This document shows positions 1 through 11,110 of a stretch of DNA of 64,000 nt, in pieces. The DNA is from Schistocerca nitens (taxonomy: Eukaryota; Arthropoda; Insecta; Orthoptera; Acrididae), in contig NC_064614.1 of the NCBI RefSeq assembly GCF_023898315.1, positions 76,644,501-76,708,500 on the forward strand, written 5' to 3'. The notes under the pieces were generated by a model that saw only the letters and a list, made by a program, of their open reading frames with translations, had not been told where the DNA came from and ran no database searches. The translations under genes were made by a program, and so were the position numbers. How positions within the stretch are numbered: position 1 is the first letter of the stretch; each line of letters starts with the position of its first letter.

Positions 1-474
1 GCGACTCTCATCGCTGAAGACGACACGTCTCCATTCGTCCCTCCATTCACGCCTGTCGCGACGCCACTGGAGGCGGGCTGCACGATGTTGGGGCGTGAGT
101 GGAAGACGGCCTAACGGTGTGCGGGACCGTAGCCCAGCTTCATGGAGACGGTTGCGAATGGTCCTCGCCGATACCCCAGGAGCAACAGTGTCCCTAATTT
201 GCTGGGAAGTGGCGGTGCGGTCCCCTACGGCACTGCGTAGGATCCTACGGTCTTGGCGTGCATCCGTGCGTCGCTGCGGTCCGGTCCCAGGTCGACGGGC
301 ACGTGCACCTTCCGCCGACCACTGGCGACAACATCGATGTACTGTGGAGACCTCACGCCCCACGTGTTGAGCAATTCGGCGGTACGTCCACCCGGCCTCC
401 CGCATGCCCACTATACGCCCTCGCTCAAAGTCCGTCAACTGCACATACGGTTCACGTCCACGCTGTCGCGGCAT
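1..474 (-). CDS. Tc1-like transposase, N-terminal part (runs off the window)
   Basis: Reading on the minus strand from the ATG at 472-474, this is the N-terminal part of the transposase encoded at 57810-58832. It should hold the two helix-turn-helix DNA-binding domains and the start of the DDE catalytic domain. The start chosen is the one that aligns with the MPRQRG start of the full copy. I saw no indel or stop against the full copy. The first catalytic aspartate is present here (codon 10-12, F-S-D-E-S-R), whereas the full copy has glutamate at this position. The catalytic C-terminus lies outside the window, so its state is unknown. Confidence 0.8.
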   Translation of the reverse strand, partial: MPRQRGREPYVQLTDFERGRIVGMREAGWTYRRIAQHVGREVSTVHRCCRQWSAEGARARRPGTGPQRRTDARQDRRILRSAVGDRTATSQQIRDTVAPGVSARTIRNRLHEAGLRSRTPLGRLPLTPQHRAARLQWRRDRREWRDEWRRVVFSDESR

Positions 475-720
475 GCTACCAGTGTTAAAGACTGCGATGG
501 AGCTCCGTATGCCACGGCAAACTGGCTGACACTGACGGCGGCGGTGCACAAATGCTGCGCAGCTAGCGCCATTCGACGGCCAACACCGCGGTTCCTGGTG
601 TGTCCGCTGTGCCGTGCGTGTGATCATTGCTTGTACAGCCCTCTCGCAGTGTCCGGAGCAAGTATGGTGGGTCTGACACACCGGTGTCAATGTGTTCTTT
701 TTTCCATTTCCAGGAGTGTA
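1..720 (-). mobile_element. Tc1-like element, cut by the left window edge
   Basis: The stretch matches 58359-59078 in the same orientation with about nine differences by eye. It ends at 719-720 in TA with the inverted-repeat end GGAGTGTA, as in the full copy at 57653-59078. Only the 5' half of the element (reading on the minus strand) is inside the window. The terminal repeat and TA target are typical of the IS630-Tc1-mariner superfamily. Confidence 0.9.
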
Positions 721-1633
721 CATTTAATAAAGCTTTGTTAAATTTCACAAAATGAGAATCGCATACAGATAGTCTCGCTCGTTTTATCTTAAAACAGCAT
801 TGGCAGGCACGGTTAGACGCTCTCCTGTACGCTTATTTTCCAATCTTCTCTTTTGAGAACAATAAGCTGCCGACAATTGACGAACGCATATACCTCGCCG
901 CCAGACAGTCGTGTACAGACAAGACAGACGTCGAAGTGTGTGTTCCATTCCACACGTCCGTGCTGCAAGCAAAATATAGTGATTCTCCAGCACCCTGACT
1001 TGCTGAATGTTGTATCATTTAAATTCATTGAAAATATTTAAGTTGCCATGGTTTTGTGTCAGCCAACTTACCGTCGACAGACTGCATGTGTCCGGGAACA
1101 GAATCTGATTTTACCGAAGTGTTCGGTATTTTCGAAGGCTTTGTCGGGAGTCGGTAGACAGTGTAAGTGATGACAGGTTTAGCTATAACGCATGCCGTGG
1201 TGGAAGGTGAATCTCTTTAGAATTATTGTGCTCAGGCATGTTCGCTAACTGCCGACAGCCAATGACGCTTAGTCTCCTTTTGGACTCATTGTTGAGAGTA
1301 ACCCTAAACTGATCTCCATACTACGAAGCAGCCATACTTTAGTGGTGATACAACTTCATTCTTGCTCAGCACAGTAACACTTCGTGTTTTTTAGCAACGT
1401 AATTAGTGGCAACCCTCCATTACCATCCACCACGTATAAGTAAATCACATACTGCCACGCTTCACTATGACTCTCTGTCTTAATGAATCACACACACACA
1501 CACACACACATTTTCTCTCTCTCTCTCTCTCTTTGTAAGAGCCGCCTTTCTTTGTGATGTGTGTTACGGTGCGAAATTATTCAGTTATGCGTTATTGGCC
1601 ATACATATATTGTTCAATTCCTCCTTCCGTTTG
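721..1633. other. No gene recognised; CA/TC microsatellite inside
   Basis: There is no long or conserved reading frame. The only structured feature is a (CA)n run at 1489-1510 followed by a (TC)n run at 1514-1532. Confidence 0.6.
1489..1532. repeat. Microsatellite (CA)n then (TC)n
   Basis: About eleven CA units are followed, after a TTT spacer, by about nine to ten TC units. It is a simple sequence repeat read directly from the bases. Confidence 0.95.
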
Positions 1634-1833
1634 CCCGACATGTGGCCGAGAGGTTCTAGGCACTTCTGTCTGGAACCGCGCGACCGCTACGGTCGCAGGT
1701 TCGAATCCAGACTCGGGCATGAATGTGTGTGATGTCCTTAGGTTAGTTAGGTTTAAGTAGTTCTACGTTCTAAGGGACTGATGACCTCAGATGTTAAGAC
1801 ACATAGTGCTCAGAGGCCATTGAACCATTTGAA
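1634..1833 (+). mobile_element. tRNA-derived SINE, family 1 (sense)
   Basis: The head is tRNA-like, with an A-box-like TGGCCGAGAGG and a B-box-like GGTTCGAATCC. The tail module runs from GTGTGATGTCCTTAGG to GAACCATTT. The 14-bp direct repeat CCTCCTTCCGTTTG at 1620-1633 and 1834-1847 is the target-site duplication. Copies of this family recur about a dozen times in the window. It has no coding capacity. Confidence 0.93.
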
Positions 1834-1937
1834 CCTCCTTCCGTTTGACATGGCACTTTCCAGACAGTCACTTTCAGGAAGCATACGAAAGACACTGCGA
1901 GAAAAACGTGCGGTGTGGAAAGGCGTTGATGGTATTG

Positions 1938-2110
1938 GTTCAAATGGGTCTGAGCACTATGGGACTTAACTTCTGCGGTCATCAGTCCCCTAGAACTTAG
2001 AACTACTTAAGCCTAACTAACCTACCGACATCACACACATCGAAACTGCGACCGTAGCGGTCGCGCGGTTCCAGACTGTAGCGCCTAGAACCGCTCGGCC
2101 ACTCCGGCCG
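1938..2110 (-). mobile_element. tRNA-derived SINE, family 1 (antisense), B-box deleted
   Basis: Same family as 1634-1833 on the other strand. The target-site duplication GCGTTGATGGTATTG is perfect (1923-1937 and 2111-2125). A short internal deletion has removed the B-box segment found in the other copies, so this copy probably cannot direct RNA polymerase III transcription. Confidence 0.92.
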
Positions 2111-2125
2111 GCGTTGATGGTATTG

Positions 2126-2878
2126 ATCAGCAGCGGAATTACCTATAATGCAAAATCTGTAAACTTCCACATCTACGTATTCTGTGATAGTGACAAGAGT
2201 TGGTTATTTTCGGACTACTTAAGCAGTTCCATAGTTGCCTGACTCATAATTATGGGAGTCGCAGTCGCTCTCTCTCTCTGTTTATCTCTCTCTCTCTCTT
2301 TCGCCCTCGCGCACACACCGCGTCACAAGCAGCAGTCATGTGTGAATTCACAATGCGCGTTTTCATGGCAGAGTACTAACATACAAGGCTAAGCGGACAC
2401 GTGGTCTAAATGAAACGCACGCGCCGCTAACGTAATGACCAACGTGGATTAAACGTTCTGAGGCCGTAGCACACAGGCAATTAACGGCAGGCAGTGCATA
2501 CCACGAGGGGCTATTCGGGCGCGACAACCGAGCTCGGATAATGTCGCCCGCGAACGACAACGCGGAAATAGCGGTCGCGAGGCGGTTTCTTCTGAAAAAA
2601 TCTTGCCATTACCTGTCTTCTTACAGAAGTAAACATAAATAATTCCCGCCATGAACTATCGCAAGGATAGACCACATGATGGTACACAGTTTTCTTGTGA
2701 TCCTCGTGCACGACTGCATGCTGCAGGTTTGCATCTACGCTAGTTGCATCTCTATGTTTTGTAAGCGAAGATGAATTCCGGAACTGAGTGCGTAACTAAC
2801 AGAGGTGTCATAGTCTGCATTCTATTTTCGATCACCAGCCAATATTAGGTGTTCATAATTACCAATGGAACGTCATAG
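2126..2878. other. No gene recognised
   Basis: Unique-looking sequence with short chance reading frames on both strands. None resembles a known protein. The part around 2510-2590 is locally CpG-rich. Confidence 0.5.
2268..2302. repeat. TC-rich simple repeat
   Basis: Two short (TC)n runs are separated by TGTTTATC. No coding signal is present. Confidence 0.85.
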
Positions 2879-3607
2879 TACAGCGTGATTCAAAAAGAAT
2901 ACCACAACTTTAGGAATTTAAAACTCTGCAACGACAAAAGGCAGAGCTAAGCACTATCTGTCGGCGAATTAAGGGAGCTATAAAGTTTCATTTAGTTGTA
3001 CATTTGTTCGCTTGAGGCGCTGTTGACTAGGCGTCAGCGTCAGTTGATGCTAAGATGGCGACCGCTCAACAGAAAGCTTTTTGTGTTACTGAGTACGGCA
3101 GAAGTGAATCGACGACAGTTGTTCAGCGTGCATTTCGAACGAAGTATGGTGTTAAACCTCCTGATAGGTGGTGTATTAAACGTTAGTATAAACAGTTTAC
3201 AGAGAATGGGTGTTTGTGCAAAGGGAAAAGTTCTGGACTTCATCACTGGCCTCCAAGAAGCTCTGATCTTACCCCCTGCGATTTTTTCTTATGGGGGTAT
3301 GTTAAGGATATGGTGTTTCGGCCACCTCTCCCAGCCACCATTGATGAATTGAAACGAGAAATAACAGCAGCTATCCAAATTGTTACTCCTGATATGCTAC
3401 AGAGAGTGTGGAACGAGTTGGAGTATCGGGTTGATATTGCTCGAGTGTCTGGAGGGGGCCATATTGAACATCTCTGAACTTGTTTTTGAGTGAAAAAAAA
3501 CCTTTTTAAATACTCTTTGTAATGATGTATAACAGAAGGTTATATTATGTTTCTTTCATTAAATACACATTTTTAAAGTTGTGGTATTCTTTTTGAATCA
3601 CCCTGTA
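2879..3607 (+). mobile_element. Internally deleted mariner-related element (MITE-like)
   Basis: A terminal inverted repeat of about 34 bp (CAGCGTGATTCAAAAAGAAT at the left, its complement with one difference at the right) is bounded by TA at 2879-2880 and 3606-3607. The element is only 729 bp. It encodes the start and the end of a transposase with the middle missing. This fits a non-autonomous deletion derivative of an IS630-Tc1-mariner element. Confidence 0.9.
3055..3477 (+). pseudogene. Mariner-related transposase, central catalytic part deleted
   Basis: The frame opens at ATG 3055 with a short helix-turn-helix-like N-terminus (MATAQQKAFC...). It meets one in-frame TAG at 3184-3186 and continues in the same frame to 3477. 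After the deletion joint the protein shows W-P-P-R-S-S-D-L-T-P-C-D-F-F-L-W-G, the block around the last catalytic aspartate of mariner-type (third residue D rather than E) transposases, followed by the usual C-terminal helix. The first two catalytic aspartates are absent, so the product cannot be an active transposase. The deletion preserved the reading frame, which is unusual for a decayed copy. Confidence 0.8.
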
Positions 3608-4469
3608 CTCTCAAACTGAGGGAAATGTGAATTAATATATTACATTGGAATGTGGCATTTTCGATCTTGCAGGAAGCCAGTCAATTACATGTCACAGACC
3701 TACTACAGTTCTCGTTAGAGCTCGTTTTTTTGTCTTATTGGGTTACTATACTTCAATTTTTAACAACCCACGTTGTTGTTCAGAGCAGACATGTTATTAG
3801 TTTGCTTCTGCAGCGACCCAGTCTATTTCGAACTGCTGTGCGTTGTGAGGTAACGGGTGAGTCGTCGCGCTCTGAAAATATTCTAAGTTCGGAGGAAGCA
3901 GTGGCAGCACGGGCAACTTGGCGGGCGCGGGTCGTTTGGAAGGCCGACCACGTGGTGCCAGACGCTGGCCGAAGCAAGAGAGGTCCAGCCGCGTGGCCGG
4001 GAACTCAGTGGTGACGCTATGTTGATGAAGGAGACACGCCGGGATTGCCAAAGACGGCGGACTTCGTGAAACCTTAATGGCATACATTTAACAGTTCATA
4101 TAGAAATTAATAGTATCCAGATGAATCAAGATACCTCAAAAAGAAACATTTTCATTACTATTAGTTACACGAAAATTCTGATGGTGTAATCAGATTTTAA
4201 GTATCATAATTAAAGTTTAGTATCTGACTGTAAATTATACAAGTAACAGCCAGCAAAGAATATCCTAAATCTAAACGGTTCATCAGATTTCGTCGATCTG
4301 CGTGTCTTTAGAACGCTATTAGTGCAAACCTAAATTGATATGAATTACAGACATGTAACTTGAATAGTATATGAGTTATTGGAGGTCAAACTGGCCGATT
4401 ACTATCGATCGCGTCAGCCCATAAGTACTCCACAGTTACACGAGATAACGGTAGCAGCATGCTTATAAA
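3608..4469. other. No gene recognised
   Basis: A 120-codon frame at 3652-4014 on the plus strand overlaps frames of similar size on the minus strand, and none resembles a known protein. The 3880-4010 part is GC-rich. Confidence 0.5.
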
Positions 4470-5423
4470 TACACTACTGGCCATTAAAATTGCTACACCA
4501 CGAAGATGACGTGCTACAGACGCGAAATTTAACCGACAGGAAGAAGATGCTGTGATATGCAAATCATTAGCTTTTCAGAGCATTCACACAAGGTTGGCGC
4601 CGGTGGCGACACCTACAACGTGCTCACATGAGGAAAGTTTCCAAATGATTTCTCATACACAAACAGCAGTTGACCGGCGTTGCCTGGTGAAACGGTGTTG
4701 TGATGCCTCGTGTAAGGAGGAGAAATGCGTACCATCACGTTTCAGACTTTGATAAAGGTCGGATTGTAGCCTATCGCGATTGCGGTTTATCGTATCGAGA
4801 CATTGCTACTCGCGTTGGTCGAAGTCCAATGACTGTTAGCAGAATATGGAATCGGTGGGTTCAGGAGGGTAATACGGAACGCCGTGCTGGATCCCAACGG
4901 CCTCGCATCACTAGCAGTCGAGACGACAGGCATCTTATCCGCATGGCTGTAACGGATCGTGCAGTCACGTTTCGATCCCTGAGTCAAAAGATGGGGACCT
5001 TTGCAAGAAAACAACCATCTGCACGAACTGTTCGACGACGTTTCCAGCAGCATGGACTATCATCTCGGAGACCATGGTTGCGGTTACTCTCCAGATCTCT
5101 CACCAACTGAAAACGTCTGGTCAATGGTGGCCGAGCAGCTGGCTCGTCACAACACTCCAGCTTTGCTATCGTGTTCAAGCTGCATGGGCAGCTGTACGTG
5201 TACACGCCATCCAAGCTCTGTTTGACTCGATGCCCAGGCGTATCAAGGCCGTTATTACGGCCAGAGCTTGTTGTTCTGGGTACTGATTTCTCAGGATCTA
5301 TGCACCCAAATTGCGTGAAAATGTAATCACATGTCAGTTCTACTATAATATATTTGTCCAATGAATACCCGTGTATTATCTGCATTTCTTCTTGGTGTAG
5401 TAATTTTAATGGCCAGTACTGTA
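4470..5423 (+). mobile_element. Tc1-like element with internal deletion
   Basis: Terminal inverted repeats TACACTACTGGCCATTAAAA (left) and the complement of TACAGTACTGGCCATTAAAA (right) are bounded by TA. The copy is 954 bp. The related copy at 17905-19241 is longer and retains the middle, so this one has lost several hundred bases between the DNA-binding half and the last catalytic residue. Confidence 0.92.
4703..5286 (+). pseudogene. Tc1-like transposase, deleted and frameshifted
   Basis: ATG 4703 starts MPRVRRRNAYHH, followed by two helix-turn-helix segments (D-F-D-K-G-R-I-V-A-Y; Y-R-D-I-A-T-R-V-G) and an R-R-A-G-S-Q-R-P-R linker, typical of Tc1 DNA-binding domains. At about 5085 the sequence jumps directly to S-P-D-L-S-P-T-E-N-V-W, the block holding the final catalytic glutamate. 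Both catalytic aspartates are missing. The C-terminal helix is spread over two further frames and ends near 5286. Non-functional. Confidence 0.88.
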
Positions 5424-7295
5424 TATTGATTCATCTATGTCTTTGTTAATATCCGATATATGCTATTCATGAAGAAACTGGTCAATTATTTACTGTGTTT
5501 TAGAAAGCACAGAGACATTAGGCTCCTGGCCTAACTTTTGCTTCTTTTCTTTTTATATACATTTAATATACATTTAATAATGTGTGTTAGAACGTGTTTA
5601 TGGTACAGCCGTAGGAATATTTATTTAATTTCAAGGATTTCAATTTAATTCCAGTATTTCGTATATGTTTCATTATGTTGTGCATTGGTTTGAAGACATG
5701 GCGCAATCACTGTAGCCAATCACAGAGCTCGTGAATGGGGAGACTGGTTGGAAGTGGGGTAAGAGCATTGTTTCGAGAGAGGACAAGGGGCAGTTCTGGA
5801 CGGTACGGCACAGGACACGGGGGTGAGTGCTGGACGCGGACAGTACAGCGCGACGGACGCACAGTCGGCAGAAACACTTGGACAGTGGAGCAGTTTGCGC
5901 GTGGTCGCGGAGGATAGAAATATTCTGGAGTGCCGACCTGTGCTCTGTTGTGATTTCCGTATCTTCTGCAGTGAAGACGTAGTGTGCGTTTAGAAGTGAA
6001 TATCTCGCGAACTATGTTATTGTTAATAACTAATTACGTGCAGTTGGAATCTACTGTTTCCCTGTTATTCAGCTTCTATTTTATTTAATTGCTGGACCAT
6101 CGTCACCAATAATGTTTTGCAGAAATATACCGCATTCTCAAAGTACTTCTGCTATTGTACTCATCATTTAAAGCTGTTAACGTAGAACCTGCAGATTTTA
6201 TTTCACTGCAATCTTTCATTTATAAATGTCCATATTACGTTCAAAATTCGCAATTGCATAGTGATAGGAACCTTCGACCATTCGATTCATGTGTCTATTC
6301 ATATTGTATACTGTAGACTCAGCAGTATTTGGCTTGTAATGCGGCAACTACGTATCCCAGCCCCTAGACAACGAAACCAGACAAAACTTTTAAAATTGCA
6401 ACTCTGAGTCGGAGCGTGCGTAGTTATTTTGAGAGCCCGCAGCGTCAGGAAGGGCGAGAAAAATGGTGAGGTGGAGAGCAGATACACACCGGAGTTTGCA
6501 ATTAAACAGTGTTAGTATTGAAAGACATTTCTTCCACCAGACTTATGCAGTACTCAGGTCCACCTCAGGGCTGTACTGTATGTGTGAAAACGCATCCAAC
6601 TGCATAATGCGCTGACGCCCCGACCACGCTGGTGACGTCAGCTATTCTGGAGCGGTGTAGGTCGCACAGAGACGAAGACGAACGCGGTCCGCTGGGATCC
6701 TTCCGAGTTGTGTCAGGGCGGAGGCTGTCTAGACACCAACCCACCGCAAGGATGAGATTTCCCCAAGTCCCGCAGCCGCCACTCCACAACTATGGTGCAC
6801 CTTTCACTTGCACTCAATGGGTTAATCAGTAAACAGGAAGCCAACCGATCTTCATCACTCATGAACAGCTGTGGTTTCTCTGAAACTCAAAAGCCCATCA
6901 TTGTCTCCAATTCAAAACGCAGACATAATGGCAACATGTCACTATGCCTTGAACTCCAAGCTCGATTATTTATACCCTTACATCTACACTTTAGACGTAG
7001 TCCTACTGCGAGAGGGGGGGGGGGGGAGCGAGGAGGAGGATGAGTAGGTTTGTCTTATAGGCCTACTTGCCACGTCAGCCTTGCCAGCTTCCTAGTTTCT
7101 GTAATCAGGACTTTAATAAAAATGACAAAGATAATGTTAATCAGAACACAGGGAAGAGTTGTGATCTAAATAACAATAGATTTATTCACAAGACCAAATT
7201 AATGGCTAAAGAAACGTCACACAAACATTCTTATTCGACAAACTCTTTCACTAATATGGGGTCTATGGTGGACAAAGTGATCAGCTGGGGATCGA
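5424..7295. other. No gene recognised; part resembles a moderately repeated sequence
   Basis: No convincing coding region is present. The 5650-6180 part (relatively GC-rich, then AT-rich) has the feel of a long terminal repeat or other interspersed repeat, but I could not define its ends or a target-site duplication, so I do not call it one. A 13-base G run sits at 7014-7026. Confidence 0.4.
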
Positions 7296-7543
7296 CACAC
7301 GACACTAACCGGAACACTAATCGCTTTATCTGACTTCATACATGTGAATCCGGGGTATAGCACAAAACTACGTCACCATCAAGCATCTATACTCTACTGC
7401 TCCATAAAAAGTAATATGGTTCGAAAGAACAGGATGCTAAGAAACATATATTGGAGCCTACGCCGTAGCAGCGAATACTTTACCCTTCTCCTGGTCGGGG
7501 CAGCACAACATAAAGCGTTTGGCGACTGATGTCATGGACTGTA
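7296..7543. repeat. Direct repeat, copy 1 (unassigned)
   Basis: This is similar over about 220-240 bp to 8061-8284 in the same orientation. Shared blocks include ACACTAATCGCTTTATCTGA, ATATGGTTCGAAAGAACAGG (copy 2 differs by one base) and ATACTTTACC followed by TTCTCCTGGTC. The copies start about 765 bp apart. No obvious TG...CA ends were found. Confidence 0.8.
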
Positions 7544-7891
7544 TGTCATGTCATGGACTCCTCGGCTTTGAGAAAATGCGACGTTCATCTCACCATTTCG
7601 TCTGCTCGCTGTTAATGGTACACAGTTATCCGCCCCTTCCGAATTTGTTTCTGGTTCTGTGGCGTTCCTTCTTGGCTGCATTTGAAATTGTTTCCTTAGC
7701 ACCTCCTCCAATTTCTTCTCCATACGCGTGTTGATAGCTTCCTGTTGAGATTTGAACGAAATGAGAGTCTGAACCTCTTCAATCTCGCTCCAACTCAGAC
7801 TCTTATTTGTCCATGGACGCTGTCGCGTGAAGAACCGTGGCTTCACATATTTTCGTGCGCTGCTCCGCCTCATTTTGCCGCTTTTCCACAC
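7532..7891 (-). CDS. Unrecognised 119-codon reading frame between the direct repeats
   Basis: This highly charged frame has a helix-rich middle (S-E-I-E-E-V-Q-T-L, then M-E-K-K-L-E-E-V-L-R-K-Q) that could form a coiled coil. An upstream minus-strand stretch (7900-8045) in another frame is also rich in K, A and E. Its position between two direct repeats would suit a decayed gag-like protein of a small LTR element, but I see no zinc knuckle, protease or reverse transcriptase. It may equally be chance. Confidence 0.25.
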   Translation of the reverse strand: MWKSGKMRRSSARKYVKPRFFTRQRPWTNKSLSWSEIEEVQTLISFKSQQEAINTRMEKKLEEVLRKQFQMQPRRNATEPETNSEGADNCVPLTASRRNGEMNVAFSQSRGVHDMTYSP

Positions 7892-8060
7892 TTTAGACCG
7901 TCTTGTTCAAACTGATAACCGCCTCTCGTCCTTATTGTTCCGCGTGTTCACTCGTTTTCGCTGCTCCAGCTCCTACACGTCTTCCGAAACTTGCTACTGT
8001 CTTGGCGCTTTCTGCCGTCTTCTTAGCATCTTGTGCAATCTTTAAACCTTTCATTACTTT

Positions 8061-8284
8061 TACACGACATTAACAAGAACACTAATCGCTTTATCTGACT
8101 TCATACACGCGAATACGGGGTATGGCACAAAAACTGCTATTCCAACAAGAAAAATATGGTTCGAAGGAACAGGGTGCTGAGAAATATATATTGGAGCCCT
8201 ACGCCGTAGCAATGAATACTTTACCGTTCTCCTGGTCACGGCGGCACACCACGATGTGTTCGGCGACTCAAGTCAGGGACTGCA
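8061..8284. repeat. Direct repeat, copy 2 (unassigned)
   Basis: Partner of 7296-7543; see that entry for the shared blocks. The two copies have diverged by substitutions and a central indel. Confidence 0.8.
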
Positions 8285-8654
8285 GCGATCTGTTAATAAT
8301 GGCGCGCAACCGAAAAATGCAAGTAAGCTGTCTCCCGTTTGCCTAATTGGAACGCAGGTACTTCCCTAGGAGACACTGAAACCCCAGTGGAGTCCAGTGT
8401 GCAGGTGGACCCGTTTGCTGGTCTGCCACACCAATCTGACTCCGTCCCACGACTGTGCGTGACGGAATATGTCATATGTTTAGACGGCCGACTCAAGACA
8501 ATTAAGTACACCCACACATCACTCATTGTGTGCTTGATGCTAGAAGCAGTACATCTGACTGTTCAGAAGGTGGCTGGCACAGGATCTAAGTGACCCACTA
8601 GCGAATTACACAAGTCTCCGCGACTTCAACGCATGCGCGGCAGTACCATCACTG

Positions 8655-8760
8655 CACTATATAAGACGGAGCAGAGAACGTCTTCGTCAGTCCTCGTTCG
8701 GGTCACCGGAAGATGGCTGGCAGTTGTCCAGACGAAATATCGTGGAATAAAGTTTACAAC
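8655..8760 (+). promoter_or_regulatory. Candidate core promoter with nearby polyadenylation signal
   Basis: A TATA motif (CTATATAAGAC, about 8659) lies about 30 bp upstream of TCAGTCC, an initiator-like motif. AATAAA occurs at about 8747. A TATA box, an initiator and a poly(A) signal within about 100 bp is the arrangement seen in many LTRs, but I could not find LTR ends. No reading frame follows. Confidence 0.3.
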
Positions 8761-10086
8761 GACCGGCTGCATTCCCGAAATCTCTTTGAACACAAGTCTC
8801 ACCGTTTAATTAGAGACCTGCAGTTCTTTACTAGCGAAGCACCAGTACAAGAGTGACCACTTTCCTCGCCAGCTCGGTAGCAAAGCACATTTACATCTGA
8901 TACTACTCCCACTTTAGCACAAGCCAATCGCCGCATTCGAAGATGGGAGACTGCCCCTTGTTCTGCACACACATATTTGACCAATTACAGACATTAAAGT
9001 CAATGGGAAGGAAGTGGTTTCAGCTTCACGACCTCTTTCCCACGCGCTTACGCCGTGTCTTTTGCTAACAACAAGACCATGATAAATCCTCAGCCATAGA
9101 AACATTGTTATCTCCCCTCTTGCATCCATTTCTAAGTTTCTAACGAACGGCCATAAACTCACTTCAGGCCTCGTGCCTTCACAAATATGTTTTGTAACAG
9201 AGTCTGGACGTCTGAACACCAGCGATCTGTCCCACGGGAATTCGCAGAAAGTGCACAGTTGTCTCACTGGCTTCCTGCCTAACTAGGTCCCATCCTCTGC
9301 TCTATTGACGGTCTTCAATACGCTGGCCTTTGCAGTGGCGACTTCCCAGCTCCAGTCAGCCTACCTGGACATGGCTGCAGGCCAACTGGAGAAATTCAAC
9401 CCGTCTGCACAATGAGACCACAAAACTCGATAGTCCGAAATGTTTTCACCCAGAAAAAACGTTCCCCTGTGCCCTCAGTTGCCGTACACAGTCGTTTAAA
9501 TCGGCACCCTATTCCTTTCAACACAGGTAACGCTTCACTAGAGCACACAAGCAAGAGCATTAACTGCTGCCCACTATGTCATCATGATGTATGAAGTCAG
9601 ATCGTAATAAAGACATCTTCCCTAAAAACATAAAGTGACATGACACCGAATCAGAAGTGAGAGTGCTCTTCAATTCTCTGCCTTTCGAGGCTCCCTCCTA
9701 CCCGAACATGGGTCTTGCTAAATTTAGAACATGTGAATTCCTCGGTGGTCTGCAACTGCTCTACAAAAGCATTACTTCACTCTTGGTCACGCTGTGCTGC
9801 GGCATTCGTGGTTAAATGCTCCTCAGCCATGATTGGTGGAGTTAACAGGTCTAGCCGGTGTGTTTTGACCTAAGGTCGCCAATACTGTCCAGTGGCTTAC
9901 TTGATTAGTTGATTGGCACATCGCCCAAGCTGGCCTCTACTGCCTGAACGTAGCTGAAATTAAACTCTAAAAATTTGCTGTGCATCCCCAAACGTTTTCG
10001 TGGCTCGGCAGTTTTCCCTACAACGTTTAGAGAAATGAAAGTGAACCACGAATGAAGACGAGGTAGAACTAAGAAAGAGTGGCCTT
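8761..10086. other. No gene recognised
   Basis: Reading frames at 8914-9267 (minus) and 9330-9594 (plus) are short, overlap frames on the other strand and match nothing I know. Confidence 0.45.
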
Positions 10087-10096
10087 TCTAAGTAAT

Positions 10097-10288
10097 GGTA
10101 CAAATGGCTCTGAGCACTATGGGACTTGACATTTGAGGTCATCAGTCCCCTAGAACTCAGAACTACTTAAACCTAACCTAAGGACATCACACACATCCAT
10201 AACCGAGGCAGGATTCGAACCTGCGACCGTAGCGGTCGCTAGGTTCCAGACTGACGCGCCTAGAACCGCTCGGCCACACCGGCCGGCC
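10097..10288 (-). mobile_element. tRNA-derived SINE, family 1 (antisense)
   Basis: A full-length copy with B box (GGATTCGAACC on this strand) and the shared tail. The target-site duplication TCTAAGTAAT occurs at 10087-10096 and 10289-10298. Confidence 0.95.
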
Positions 10289-10807
10289 TCTAAGTAATCG
10301 TATTAAATTAAATTCCTTTCCCTTGCTGCACTTCCTCCGGATGGTCCGGTCATGGTCCATCACATTTTTGGATTCTTAACGTTTTCAAGCAGCTGAATTG
10401 GACAACATCAGAATAGTTAGTGGTTGTCTGTATATCTGTGGATAGACAAGTCATAGCAATATATAAACAGGAGGAAAATTCTGAATGAAAATAAGAAGCC
10501 ATGAACCTTAGAGATTATGGAAAGTACCTCTAAAAAAATGGCTGGTAAATGTTGCTTTTAACAGACAATGTTTCGAAATTTAAGTTTTAACTTTACCAGG
10601 GATTGTCTCCACTGAGAAAACCCTCATTCCACGGTATCTGTGTCGCTCCCCGTCTTCAGACCCTCCAAGACTACATCTGTGAAGATGTCCAGCGCCACGT
10701 TAGTAACCTTAATTACAAAATCTATGTGTATGAACTTCCATTATGCGTGAATAATTGTAGGTCAAAAACTTCTGTTAAACTTGCAACAAGCAATAAGCCA
10801 AAGTTCC

Positions 10808-10934
10808 AAATTTCACTTTCTTTTTTATTCACTCGATGACTAGTTCCAAGCCGAGACCCATTTTCAGATCATCGTAACCGATAGTCAAAATTGGCTCGAA
10901 GCTAGTCATTTAGTTGATAAAAAAAGTGAAATTT
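10808..10934. repeat. Short foldback (hairpin) repeat
   Basis: The two halves are inverted copies: AAATTTCACTT...GATGACTAG on the left and CTAGTCAT...AAGTGAAATTT on the right, with several mismatches. The spacer is almost absent. It would fold into a hairpin with arms of roughly 60 bp and is probably a small MITE or a fragment of one. Confidence 0.75.
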
Positions 10935-11110
10935 GCAACTATGGCTAAGTTTTCGTTGTACTAAAATCCTGTATGTTACTCCAAAAAAAAAGCACCAAAT
11001 ACTTCTTTAATACAAAACCAGAAACTCGTCTCAAATTTAAATATAACTATTACAACAAAGAAAGAAGTTCATGTATGTGTTTTCTCCAAAAGGAATGCTC
11101 AACATTCTGA

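Noticed and set aside
253-741. 162-codon plus-strand frame (and its twin at 58611-59159)
   Set aside because: It is antisense to the Tc1-like transposase and its 5' region, and appears in both copies only because the element is conserved.
3652-4014. 120-codon plus-strand frame
   Set aside because: It has competing frames on the opposite strand and no recognisable domain.
5580-6180. Possible LTR or other repeat
   Set aside because: The look is repeat-like, but no terminal dinucleotides, duplication or second copy in the window supports it.
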